Assembly (NCBI RefSeq): GCF_029909975.1 | Contig: NZ_CP094516.1 | Span: 6,984,501-7,048,500 of the forward strand | DNA: 64,000 bases | Reading direction: 5' to 3' | From: Bradyrhizobium sp. ISRA430 | Lineage (GTDB): Bacteria > Pseudomonadota > Alphaproteobacteria > Rhizobiales > Xanthobacteraceae | Part shown: piece by piece, positions 54,609-62,978 of the stretch | Layout: every line of letters starts with the position of its first letter | How positions within the stretch are numbered: position 1 is the stretch's first letter | Position numbers and translations under genes: made by a program | Notes under the pieces: model-generated | Databases searched by the model: none | What the model saw: the letters and a program-made list of their open reading frames with translations, nothing else | What the model was told of the DNA's origin: nothing

Positions 54609-55465
54609 TTGACGCAGTCTTCCGGAACCGCATTTGGAGATAATAATCGCGCCTTCAAGCGATCCATTGCGACTCAGATGGCTGCCATGGCATTGGCGGA
54701 GAGGCAAACTAGGGCGGTTCTGATAGCTGGGCGAGTTTCGATGGCAGATGGTAGCGAAACGACGACCGAAGATTTTGCAGGCAACGAACAAAATACCATC
54801 TTCACGATCTCGATCCCGGACCTTCGCGAAGCATCCGAGGAGACGATAGCCCAATTCGCGCGTGATCGCGATGGGCGTTGGAGCGCCCCGACCAAGGACT
54901 TGCTGCTCCAGTTTCAAACGACGCGACTCGATTTGAATAGCTCGTGGGCCTGCACCTGGGCGGGGTGGCCTGGCCGGGTTTTGGTTCGTCCATTGGGAGG
55001 GCGGTCAACTTTTCCATCTGAGGCTGCGCGGCGGCGGTCCCAATGTCGAAGGGGTCGCCCGAAAGCTGTCGGTTGCAGACCAACCGCGTCTTTTCCGGGC
55101 GCGTAACGACGACGCTATGGACGACGTCTTTGCGCAATACCAGCCGATCCGGCGGCGGCCCTTTACAACCGTCGAACTCCAACGTGGCCCTGGGGATCTT
55201 CGTCGGCGTCGGCATGCACTACGGCATCGACGCACCCCTGGCACACCTAACCAGCGCGGGTGTCGATCTGACAGGGATGATTATGGTGAGGCGTTCGCCC
55301 GCCAAAGGTCAGCGCAGATTGGCTGCTCGGATCTCCCGATTCTCTGGGACCGAGGTCCATCTGTCGGAAACGGACGACGACCGGGTTGTCGCCGCCGAGG
55401 ACGTCAAGCTGGAGGGCCTCGAAGGAAAATTTCACCCGCTGCCTGACGACGCTCCTTGGTCCGGA
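54609..55465 (+). pseudogene. Frameshifted remnant, possibly of a prokaryotic Argonaute
   Basis: Several frames must be joined. From ~55180 one reads LGIFVGVGMHYGIDAPLAHL, MIMVRRSPAKGQRRLAARIS, TEVHLSETDDDRVVAAEDVK. It then shifts near 55410 to ASKENFTRCLTTLLG. This pattern resembles the region around the PAZ domain of long prokaryotic Argonautes. Upstream, 54609-54945 encodes about 110 plausible residues in another frame. No MID or PIWI domain remains: the sequence is cut by a duplicated binding-protein fragment at 55468. The Argonaute identity is tentative. Confidence 0.35.
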
Positions 55466-55467
55466 AA

Positions 55468-55754
55468 AGCAGTTTCCTGGCAAGTTCCGGTTCTCGGCAG
55501 GCAGCGCCGCGACCGGCACTTATCGAGGAGTGAAGCTGTGGGAAGCCGCAGTAAAGGAAGCCGGTACAATTGACCGCGAGGCCATCGCCGCCGCGCTCGA
55601 CCACGCAAAGCTTGCGCAAGGGCCTGGCGGGCCGGCGGAGATGGTGCCGGGCAAGCGCCACTGCAGGATGAACATGTACGTTGGTGTGGCAAAGGCCGGC
55701 CAATACGAGATCGTCGCCCGTAGCGCCGGCCTGGTCGAGCCGAAGGAGTGTTGA
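55468..55754 (+). pseudogene. Duplicated C-terminal fragment of the 38356 binding-protein gene
   Basis: About 95 codons (QFPGKFRFSAGSAATGTYRG through AGLVEPKEC and the stop) are near-identical at the protein level to residues ~312-406 of the solute-binding protein at 38356-39576, with scattered silent and conservative changes. There is no start, signal peptide or rest of the gene. Similarity begins abruptly at 55468, so it is a recombination or duplication scar. Confidence 0.92.
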
Positions 55755-55812
55755 ATGCCCCATGTTACGCGGGCCAGCTTCGCTGGCGGCGCATGCGAGC
55801 AGATCGCGCTAG

Positions 55813-56595
55813 CTAGTTCCCGCGATAGTTCGGCGGCCTCTTCTCAAAGAAGGCGCTCATGCCTTCCTGCTGGTCAGCTGTGCTGAAGGCAAATCGGATC
55901 GCTTGGCGCTCAAACTCGAGCCCGGCGTCCAGCGTGGTCTGAAACGCGGCGAGAACGGCCGCTTTGGCAAGTTCAGCCGAACGGGGAGGCTTTTGCGCAA
56001 TCAGATCGGCTACTTCGAGCGCACGAATCTGCGCCCTGCCGCTTTCGACAACTTCCGCCACAAGGCCGGCCTGCATCGCAATCCGCGCCGTGATGGATTG
56101 GCCGCTCAGGATCATCATCATGGCCAGCGATTTGCCAGCCACGCGTGTCAGCCTTTGCGTTGCGCCGTCGCCCGGCAATATCCCGATGTTAATCTCAGGC
56201 TGCCCAAATACCGCCCCTTCGCCTGCTATCACGATATCAGCGAGCAGTGCCAATTCGTGGCCGCCGCCGAAGCAAATGCCCTCGACTGCGGCAATGAGAG
56301 GCTTGGGGAAACTGGCGACATCCCTCCAGGCAGAACGTCGTGCGGAATTGTCGATTGCCTCAAAGCCGCGCTCTCGCATTTCCTTGATGTCGGCTCCGGC
56401 AGAGAAGAACGCATCGCTGCCACACAGCACGACACAGCGGACATCTTCGTCGATTGCGGCATCGCGCAAGGTGGCGCCTAGATCCAAGATCATGTCGTTG
56501 CTCAAGGCGTTTCGTTTCGATTTCCTGTTCAGCGTCAAAAGGCGCACGTGGGGCGCGACAGATGTCGACAGGATGAGATCGGACGTCTTGGTCAT
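55813..56595 (-). CDS. Enoyl-CoA hydratase/isomerase family protein
   Basis: The product is 260 aa from the ATG at 56595 behind AGGAG; the open frame to 56715 has no such site and crosses an operator-like palindrome. Crotonase motifs are NRKSKRNALSNDM, FFSAGADIKEM (oxyanion hole) and EGICFGGGHELALLADIVIA. The next block, FGQPEINIGILPGDGATQRL, keeps Glu at the second acid position, and Glu also stands in GGHELAL. It therefore fits a true hydratase. It probably acts on the acyl-CoA made by the CoA-transferase at 62979. Confidence 0.92.
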   Translation of the reverse strand: MTKTSDLILSTSVAPHVRLLTLNRKSKRNALSNDMILDLGATLRDAAIDEDVRCVVLCGSDAFFSAGADIKEMRERGFEAIDNSARRSAWRDVASFPKPLIAAVEGICFGGGHELALLADIVIAGEGAVFGQPEINIGILPGDGATQRLTRVAGKSLAMMMILSGQSITARIAMQAGLVAEVVESGRAQIRALEVADLIAQKPPRSAELAKAAVLAAFQTTLDAGLEFERQAIRFAFSTADQQEGMSAFFEKRPPNYRGN

Positions 56596-56637
56596 GGAGC
56601 GGTTCTCCTGAAGGAATACGAGAACCAGCCCCTTAGA

Positions 56638-56655
56638 CTGAAATCGATTTCGTAG
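56638..56655 (-). promoter_or_regulatory. LacI-type operator, half-conserved copy
   Basis: CTGAAATCGATTTCGTAG shares the CTGAAATCGATTTC core with the perfect palindromes at 56799 and 62910. It lies 43 bp upstream of the enoyl-CoA hydratase start. It would let the LacI regulator repress that gene directly. Confidence 0.65.
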
Positions 56656-56798
56656 CAACGAGCGATGTTGAAGCCGGTTTTTGACTGAACCAGCCACAGC
56701 GGCGCTGGCGCCCATGGCTCAACGCTGTCCGCGGTGACCCGTGATGTCAGCTCCATCCTTGAAAAACAGCTTGACTCCCAGTTACCAATTCTTATTAG

Positions 56799-56818
56799 TT
56801 CTGAAATCGATTTCAGAA
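56799..56818. promoter_or_regulatory. LacI-type palindromic operator
   Basis: TTCTGAAATCGATTTCAGAA is a perfect 20-bp palindrome in the space between the divergent enoyl-CoA hydratase and MFS genes. An identical copy is at 62910. It has the form of a LacI/GalR-family operator (even palindrome centred on CG), and a LacI-family gene lies in the cluster. Confidence 0.82.
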
Positions 56819-57305
56819 ATCGATGGCAGAGCTGCCCGATACTGCGGGAAACCGGAAGCATGCGGCCGGCAAGAGTGGGCCGCATCTGAGCGATCTCATT
56901 GACGCTGCGACGTCTTTTGACGCCGCGCCGTCCAACAAGAACATCGGCTTCTTCAGAAGCGCGCTTAGAGCAACAGGAGGAAGGCTAGCCATGGGAATGG
57001 CACGGAATCTCGCGCGCGCTTTATGCGAGCCGCCGCGCAAGTCGGAGGCAACGATGGAGGCGTCCTGCGCCATTAGGGTCGTGCAATGGCCCCTCCTGAG
57101 GCGAGGCCCGCAAATACGTGAAGCGAGGCGCGCTTTCCGCCGGCATCCCGGGCACCTTTTGCGCCTGGCTTCCGCGGGTCCGGCCTGCTCAAGGCCGCCG
57201 CTCTCGTAGACCCCGCTGCGGCGGGCGCAGTTGAGCCGACGAGCGGCTGCTCGTTCTCGCGCGACCCGCAACATCATTAACGTCATCAATGGAGCCCGAG
57301 GACCC
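56819..57305. other. Long leader of the transporter gene
   Basis: Nearly 490 bp between the operator and the MFS start contain no frame with recognisable sequence. It may be a long untranslated leader or may hold a small decayed gene. Confidence 0.4.
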
Positions 57306-58631
57306 ATGAACATCATTGCTCAGCCCAGCGCTGTACCCATCCAGCTTGACAAGCAAACCGTCAACAAGCGGATGACCGCCGGCCTTGGAGGAGGGGTGGC
57401 GCTGGAGTGGTACGACTGGAATGTCTACGGCGTAATGGCAGCGTTTCTCTCGCCGCACTTCTTCCCTTCCGATGATCCCACCACCTCGCTGTTGGCAGGG
57501 CTGGCCGTGTACGGGGCGGGTTTTTGCGCTCGGCCGCTGGGCGCGGCTTTGCTGGGCCCGATCGCAGATCGCATCAGCCACAAGCGCGTGATGTTGATCT
57601 CGGTTACGGCCATGGCGGTTTGCTCGCTTTTCATATCCTTGTTGCCCACCTACAAGGACCTCGGCGTCGCGGCGGCCGTAGCGCTGCTGATCATGCGGCT
57701 GATTCAGGGGCTTGCCACAGGCGCTGAGGCTGGTGTCGCCAACGCCATTGCAATTGAATTGGCGCCACCTGGAAAGGAGGGACACTACCTCGGTCTGATT
57801 GGTGGCACATTCATCCAGTTGGGAAACCTTGGATCCAGCCTGGTTGCCTTCCTGGTAAGCGCCTCGGTCGCACCTGAAGCCATGCGCGAGTGGGCCTGGC
57901 GTATACCCTTTGCGGTCGGTGGCGTGCTCGGCCTTTTGATCATCTATCTGCGCACGACGGTGCCGGAAACCTTGATCAATCGAGCCATGCATCGGCAAGA
58001 CGAGTCTTCGCGCATTCAGCAAACGACTGGCGGCGTGTGGAAAACGCTGTGGAGCGTCCGCCTTTCGCTGCTCGCCGTCATCCTGGTGATCGGGTCGGTG
58101 CAGATCGCCAACTATGCCTGGAACACCGGTCTGCCCAACATGGCCAACACGGTCTTCAAGGAGAACAGCACGTATGTGTACGGGATCATGACGCTGATGG
58201 TCCTGATCTGGATGTCAACGGCGCCTCTTGTCGGCGCTTTCGCGGACAAGGTGCGACCCTCGCGCGCGTTCACGCTGCTGCGCCTGTCGCTCATCCCATG
58301 CTTCTTCCTGACACTGCTCTATTCGGAAAAAGGCATCGTCACATTCTTCCTTGTCACGGTGTTCGGCGGCGCGATCGTGGGCTTCAACATGGCCCTCTAT
58401 AACTTCATCGCCACCACGCTGATGCCGCGCGCCGTGCGGACCACCGGAGTGGCTCTCGGCTATGCGCTCGGCGTCTCTCTGTTTGGCGGGACGTCACCCT
58501 ATCTGCTGGTCTGGTTGCAACGCGAGCACATCGGTTGGATGTTTCCCGTCTACGGATCGTTGATCGCGCTGCTGAGCGTGCTGGTCTACCAGATCGCCAA
58601 GAAGCGCGGCCGCCTCTACATCGGTGAATGA
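57306..58631 (+). CDS. MFS transporter (metabolite:H+ symporter type)
   Basis: The product is 441 aa with about 12 membrane helices. It opens with GLGGGVALEWYDWNVYGVMA, the conserved start of metabolite:H+ symporters. It has the loop 2-3 motif GPIADRISHKRVML and IQGLATGAEAGVANAIAIEL. These importers take up organic acids and aromatic compounds. It stands upstream of the CehA/McbA-type hydrolase and is likely its substrate or product transporter. Confidence 0.9.
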   Translation: MNIIAQPSAVPIQLDKQTVNKRMTAGLGGGVALEWYDWNVYGVMAAFLSPHFFPSDDPTTSLLAGLAVYGAGFCARPLGAALLGPIADRISHKRVMLISVTAMAVCSLFISLLPTYKDLGVAAAVALLIMRLIQGLATGAEAGVANAIAIELAPPGKEGHYLGLIGGTFIQLGNLGSSLVAFLVSASVAPEAMREWAWRIPFAVGGVLGLLIIYLRTTVPETLINRAMHRQDESSRIQQTTGGVWKTLWSVRLSLLAVILVIGSVQIANYAWNTGLPNMANTVFKENSTYVYGIMTLMVLIWMSTAPLVGAFADKVRPSRAFTLLRLSLIPCFFLTLLYSEKGIVTFFLVTVFGGAIVGFNMALYNFIATTLMPRAVRTTGVALGYALGVSLFGGTSPYLLVWLQREHIGWMFPVYGSLIALLSVLVYQIAKKRGRLYIGE

Positions 58632-58830
58632 ACACGCTCTGCCCCTGCGCTTCGCACGTCCGCGACAGACGCAAAGCGTCCACGTCAGGTGCAAAACATA
58701 CGGGCTCGCGCGTAGCTCTTCATGCTGGGCATGAGCATGGGAGTGGCGCAAGCGTCCTGGCGCGAGCAGCCGTTCACAAGACAAAGACTGCTTGCGAGGC
58801 ACTTAAGTTGCTGAAACTGGAGTCCGAAGC

Positions 58831-61467
58831 ATGAAAACACCTTCATCGCCGCACTTCACGCCTGTGGACTTGAAGCGATATTTCAACGCCAGGCGCGCAA
58901 ATGCCGGTGAAGGTTTCGCCGACCGCCCGGGTGACGCCGGCTGGATCGATTCGCTTCGCGGGCTCCAGACCCATCGCGGCATGCCCTTTCTCTTCGGCAG
59001 CGAAACAGGGCCGGATGTGCTGGAGCTGCGCCCCGGTGCCCCTCCTGCCGTAATTGCGTTGCCGCGGGCAATGGCGAGCTATGTGTTATTCGTGCAAGTG
59101 GCGGCAGACCGCCCCAGTACAAGCCCCGCGGGTTTCGGAGAGATCGGCCCGGCTACGCTGCCTGTTGAAGGTAATCCACTCGGCGAGCGGGTCGCGACAT
59201 ACGGGCTCCGCTACGCCGACGGCAGCGAGACCGACGTGCCGGTGCTGCGCCGCTTCGCGATCCAGCAGAACCACATCTCCTGGAGTGCGAGTGCGTTCGC
59301 CGCCCTGCCGCTACGCGCGCCCATCGTGCATGCAAGCACCGGCGAGGATTTTGTACTCGGCAGAGCGCCCGGGGCGAGCTTCTTCCAGGGCGAGGCCCGC
59401 ACCCAATCGGGACGCATGGATCGACAAGGTGAGAACCTGTGGCTTTACGCGCTCCCGAATCCTTATCCAGACAAGGAGCTTTCGGCGCTAAGCTTGCGCG
59501 CGGAACAGGAAATCTCGCTTGTCTTCGCGGTGACCACGACAGCGCTCACCCAGCACCCACTGCGCCTCCAGGGCCGTCGCAAGCTGAAGGTGAGGCTCCC
59601 GCCCGGGGGCCATCTCAACAAGCTTGGCGAGCTCGATGTCGACGATCGAGGCGAGCAGATCGGCATGGATCTCGGCACGGTCATCTCGGCCCGCGCTGTG
59701 CTCGAGTACTCCAGAGCGGATTGGCTGGGCGCCAAAGTTGATGTGCAGCCCGTGCGCTCCGCGAACGAAGTTATCGTCGAGTACTCCGCGCATCCGGACG
59801 CAAGGCTCTATTTGCGCGCCGATGATGGCCGCTTGCACATGTTCGAGCTTCGATCGTTGGAAGGCGGCGGTAACGCAGGCGGCGCCTCGCTCAATGTGGC
59901 GGCAGTCGAACCGGCCACAAGGCCCGTCAAGATCCGCATTGTGGAGAAGGGCAGTGGCGTGCGTGTTGCCGCGCGGCTGCATGTCCATGGTGCGCACGGA
60001 GAGTATCTGCCACCCAAGGGACATCACCGCAAGGTCAATACCGGCAGGTTCGAGGACTTCTCGGGCGAATTTGCCAATGGGCTGAACCAGTACGCCTACG
60101 TGGACGGCAGTTGCGAGGCGGACCTGCCGCTCGGGCCCGTGTTCGTAGAGATCTGCAGGGGTTTTGAGGTGCGCCCGCTGCGCACCATCGTCGAAATCAC
60201 TGCAACGACGGACAATCTCACTTTTGAGCTCGATCGTGTGCTGCGCTGGCGCGAACAGGGATGGGTTAGCTCTGATACGCACGTCCATTTCCTGAGCCCG
60301 CAGACAGCGCTGCTTGAGGGCAAGGCGGAGGGTGTCAACGTCGTCAACTTGCTCGCCGCACAGTGGGGCGAGCTTTTCACCAACGTCGCCGACTTCGACG
60401 GACGCACGACTATCGGGGCAAAGGATTTCGGCGGGGACGGAGAATTCCTGGTTCGGGTCGGCACGGAGAACCGGATGCAGGTTCTGGGGCACATATCGCT
60501 GCTCGGCTACGAAGGTGAGATGATCAATCCGCTCTCTTGCGGCGGGTCCAACGAAGCTGCGATCGGCCATGTTCTGGAAGCGACCATGGCCGACTGGGCG
60601 GAGCGCTGCCGTCAGCAAGGGGGGCTGGTCGTAATGCCGCACGCGCCGAACCCGCAGGCGGAGCGGGCGGCCGACATTGTGCTCGGCCTTGTCGACGCCA
60701 TCGAAATGATGTCGTTCAACCCGCGGACCGCGCAGATCAGCGCATTTGGTCTCGCCGATTGGTATCGCTACCTCAACATAGGGTACCATCTGCCGCTGGT
60801 AGCCGGCTCCGACAAGATGGACGCGGCCGCACTCCTCGGGGGCTCGCGGACCTATGTGCGGCTGGGCGAACGCGACTTCACCTATCGCGACTGGATGGAT
60901 GCCGTACGCAGCGGGGACACGTTCATCACGGTCGGGCCTCTGGTTGAGATGACCGTTGAAGGACGTCGCCCTGGAGGCACGGTGGCGCTTCCCCGTTCAG
61001 GCGGCACCCTCACGATCGAGTGGCGGATCGAATCGGTCAGCGTTTCGCCGGCCCGGGTGGAGCTCATCTGTAACGGCACGGTCCTCGAGGAGGTTCGATG
61101 CGGGGGCTTGTCGTGCAAGGGGCAGCTCTCCCTGCCCATCAGCGAGTCATCTTGGATCGCGCTGCGCGTTCGGGGCAGTGTCGCCGGACGCGAGGCCGAC
61201 ATTGCGGCGCACACCAGTGCGGTATATGTCAAAGTAGGCGGAATGCCCATCTTTGCCACCGCGGATGCAGTGTCGGTCCTTGCACAAATCGAGGGATCGA
61301 TCGCCTATATGGACACGCTCGCTCCCAAGTCCGACGAAGCGCGACACGCGCGGTTGCGAGCTGCCCTGGAACTTGCGCATCATCGCCTGCATCATAGATT
61401 GCACGAACTGGGCGCCAGCCACCACCATGCGCCCGTTCACTCCGTTCACGTTGAACGCGAGCACTGA
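58831..61467 (+). CDS. CehA/McbA family metallohydrolase
   Basis: The product is 878 aa. The C-terminal half is a PHP-like metal-dependent hydrolase: SSDTHVHFLSPQTALLEGKA (His484 and His486 metal ligands), VNLLAAQWGELFTN, GHISLLGYEG, VVMPHAPNPQAE and VAGSDKMDAA. This is the signature of CehA and McbA, the hydrolases that cleave the carbamate carbaryl in soil bacteria. The N-terminal ~400 residues are beta-rich, without a signal peptide. The C-terminus is unusually His-rich (HHRLHHRLHELGASHHHAP). The natural substrate here is an ester, amide or carbamate to be determined. The gene lies 199 bp behind the MFS gene. Confidence 0.87.
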   Translation: MKTPSSPHFTPVDLKRYFNARRANAGEGFADRPGDAGWIDSLRGLQTHRGMPFLFGSETGPDVLELRPGAPPAVIALPRAMASYVLFVQVAADRPSTSPAGFGEIGPATLPVEGNPLGERVATYGLRYADGSETDVPVLRRFAIQQNHISWSASAFAALPLRAPIVHASTGEDFVLGRAPGASFFQGEARTQSGRMDRQGENLWLYALPNPYPDKELSALSLRAEQEISLVFAVTTTALTQHPLRLQGRRKLKVRLPPGGHLNKLGELDVDDRGEQIGMDLGTVISARAVLEYSRADWLGAKVDVQPVRSANEVIVEYSAHPDARLYLRADDGRLHMFELRSLEGGGNAGGASLNVAAVEPATRPVKIRIVEKGSGVRVAARLHVHGAHGEYLPPKGHHRKVNTGRFEDFSGEFANGLNQYAYVDGSCEADLPLGPVFVEICRGFEVRPLRTIVEITATTDNLTFELDRVLRWREQGWVSSDTHVHFLSPQTALLEGKAEGVNVVNLLAAQWGELFTNVADFDGRTTIGAKDFGGDGEFLVRVGTENRMQVLGHISLLGYEGEMINPLSCGGSNEAAIGHVLEATMADWAERCRQQGGLVVMPHAPNPQAERAADIVLGLVDAIEMMSFNPRTAQISAFGLADWYRYLNIGYHLPLVAGSDKMDAAALLGGSRTYVRLGERDFTYRDWMDAVRSGDTFITVGPLVEMTVEGRRPGGTVALPRSGGTLTIEWRIESVSVSPARVELICNGTVLEEVRCGGLSCKGQLSLPISESSWIALRVRGSVAGREADIAAHTSAVYVKVGGMPIFATADAVSVLAQIEGSIAYMDTLAPKSDEARHARLRAALELAHHRLHHRLHELGASHHHAPVHSVHVEREH

Positions 61468-61631
61468 GAAATCTTTTGTGCCATTGATGATCGCGCAGGC
61501 AGCGCCTCGCAAGCGCAGCCACCTCTACTTACGGGCGATTAGTGAAATGGGGCGAGCTGCTTGCATCACTGGATCCTGGGACGCAAAGGCCAGGCTACGG
61601 TTCTGAAATAGTTATCAGGACCGTGACCCGA

Positions 61632-62714
61632 TCAATGATCTCGACTGCGCCCGCGACGGGCGGGAGACCGCGGCGGGGCGCTCGATGAGCGCATGACGAG
61701 CCGGTACGGCAACACGACACTTCTCGGAACAGGAATTCCGGCAATGGCATTGATGAGATAATCGGCGGCTCCCCGGCCGATTTCCGCAGCCGGAACACTG
61801 ACTGTTGTGAGCGGCGGGTCCATTTGCGCCGCCAGCTCCACATCGTCAAATCCTGTGATGGAAAGCGTGGCCGGTACGGCCAGACCCATCTTGCGAGCCT
61901 CTGCCATTGCACCGATGGCAAGCGTGTCGGTGGTGCAGATGACTGCTGTCGTGTCCGGGTGATCGGTGAGGAGTTGACGAAGGGCACTACGGCCTTGGGC
62001 AAGCGAATAATCGGCCTTGACGATCTGGGTTGGCTTGAGCGGGAGGCCGGCGTCCGAGAGCGCGCGCTGAATTCCCTCGAGCCTGGCGCGGGATCTGTCA
62101 TTGGACGCGGCAACAACGTTGGCAATCGCGCCGAAACGGACGTGTCCAAGCCTTAGCAGATACTCCGTCATCTCGCGGGTGGCGCTTTCGTTGTCGATGC
62201 CGATCGCGGGGATGCCGCCGCCGGCCTTGGCAACATAGGTGGTGATGACGGGTACGCCTGCCTGTTCGATCAGGCTCCTCAGCTCCCGTCCGTGGGAAGC
62301 TCCGACCAGCACGATTCCATCGATGCCGCGTTCAATGAGACTTTGCAGTTCCTGAAGTTCACGCCGCTGGTCATATTGCGAATTCGCAATGAACAGCGTG
62401 TAGCCGCTTTCGCTGAGGCGGTTCTGGAGTGCTTCGACCCCTTCTGCAAAGATGCCGAGCGCCAGCGTCGGAACGATGACGCCGACGGTCCGCATGCGTC
62501 CCGATTTCAATGCTCTGGCTGCGCTATCGCGCGTGTAGGCCAGGTCATTGATATGCCGCATGACTCTGTCGCGAAGCTCTGGCCGTACGATATCGGGGTG
62601 ATTGAGAACCCGCGACACCGTCGCCGGCGACACATTCGCCTTCCGGGCAACGTCCTCGATCTTCACGCGTGGCTGCTGGCGGCCTTTTGGCGCGATTACA
62701 GGTTTCTTGTCCAT
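61632..62714 (-). CDS. LacI-family transcriptional regulator
   Basis: The product is 360 aa. The N-terminal HTH is VKIEDVARKANVSPATVSRV then LNHPDIVR with the hinge helix AARALKSGRMRTVGVIVPT. The sugar-binding-protein-like core includes GIDGIVLVGASHGRELRSLI and VICTTDTLAIGAMAEA. It is divergent from the CoA-transferase, with an operator between them. It is the obvious candidate to bind the palindromes at 56638, 56799 and 62910 and to derepress the cluster on binding a catabolite. Confidence 0.93.
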   Translation of the reverse strand: MDKKPVIAPKGRQQPRVKIEDVARKANVSPATVSRVLNHPDIVRPELRDRVMRHINDLAYTRDSAARALKSGRMRTVGVIVPTLALGIFAEGVEALQNRLSESGYTLFIANSQYDQRRELQELQSLIERGIDGIVLVGASHGRELRSLIEQAGVPVITTYVAKAGGGIPAIGIDNESATREMTEYLLRLGHVRFGAIANVVAASNDRSRARLEGIQRALSDAGLPLKPTQIVKADYSLAQGRSALRQLLTDHPDTTAVICTTDTLAIGAMAEARKMGLAVPATLSITGFDDVELAAQMDPPLTTVSVPAAEIGRGAADYLINAIAGIPVPRSVVLPYRLVMRSSSAPPRSPARRGRSRDH

Positions 62715-62909
62715 TTGCGTTGGTCAACCAGGAGAAGGAGAGGGTCTCCGCTCAAAGAGTTAAACCATCACGACCGCCACCTTCTCAAGTCCTGTATACG
62801 AGCCATCGGCGCTATTTTCTGGCCCTCTCATGCGCAGATGGAGCGGGACGAAGTGAATCTCATTCGAAAGGTGGTTGATTCGCTTGACTCCGGTTCTTGC
62901 ACGGCCTAA

Positions 62910-62929
62910 TTCTGAAATCGATTTCAGAA
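62910..62929. promoter_or_regulatory. LacI-type palindromic operator
   Basis: TTCTGAAATCGATTTCAGAA is identical to the copy at 56799. It lies 49 bp upstream of the CoA-transferase start and about 195 bp from the lacI-type start. It probably serves repression of the transferase and possibly autoregulation. Confidence 0.85.
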
Positions 62930-62978
62930 ATCGAGAGCCAAGCAGCTCGATTTCAGGTAAAACCGAAAGCAAGGATGC

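Noticed and set aside
56819..57209. Open frame of about 129 codons between the operator and the MFS gene
   Set aside because: No ribosome site, no motif and unlikely composition; it is left as untranslated leader.
59488..60789. 433-codon open frame antisense to the CehA-type gene
   Set aside because: It is a shadow of high-GC coding DNA; the sense strand has clear family motifs and the antisense product has none.
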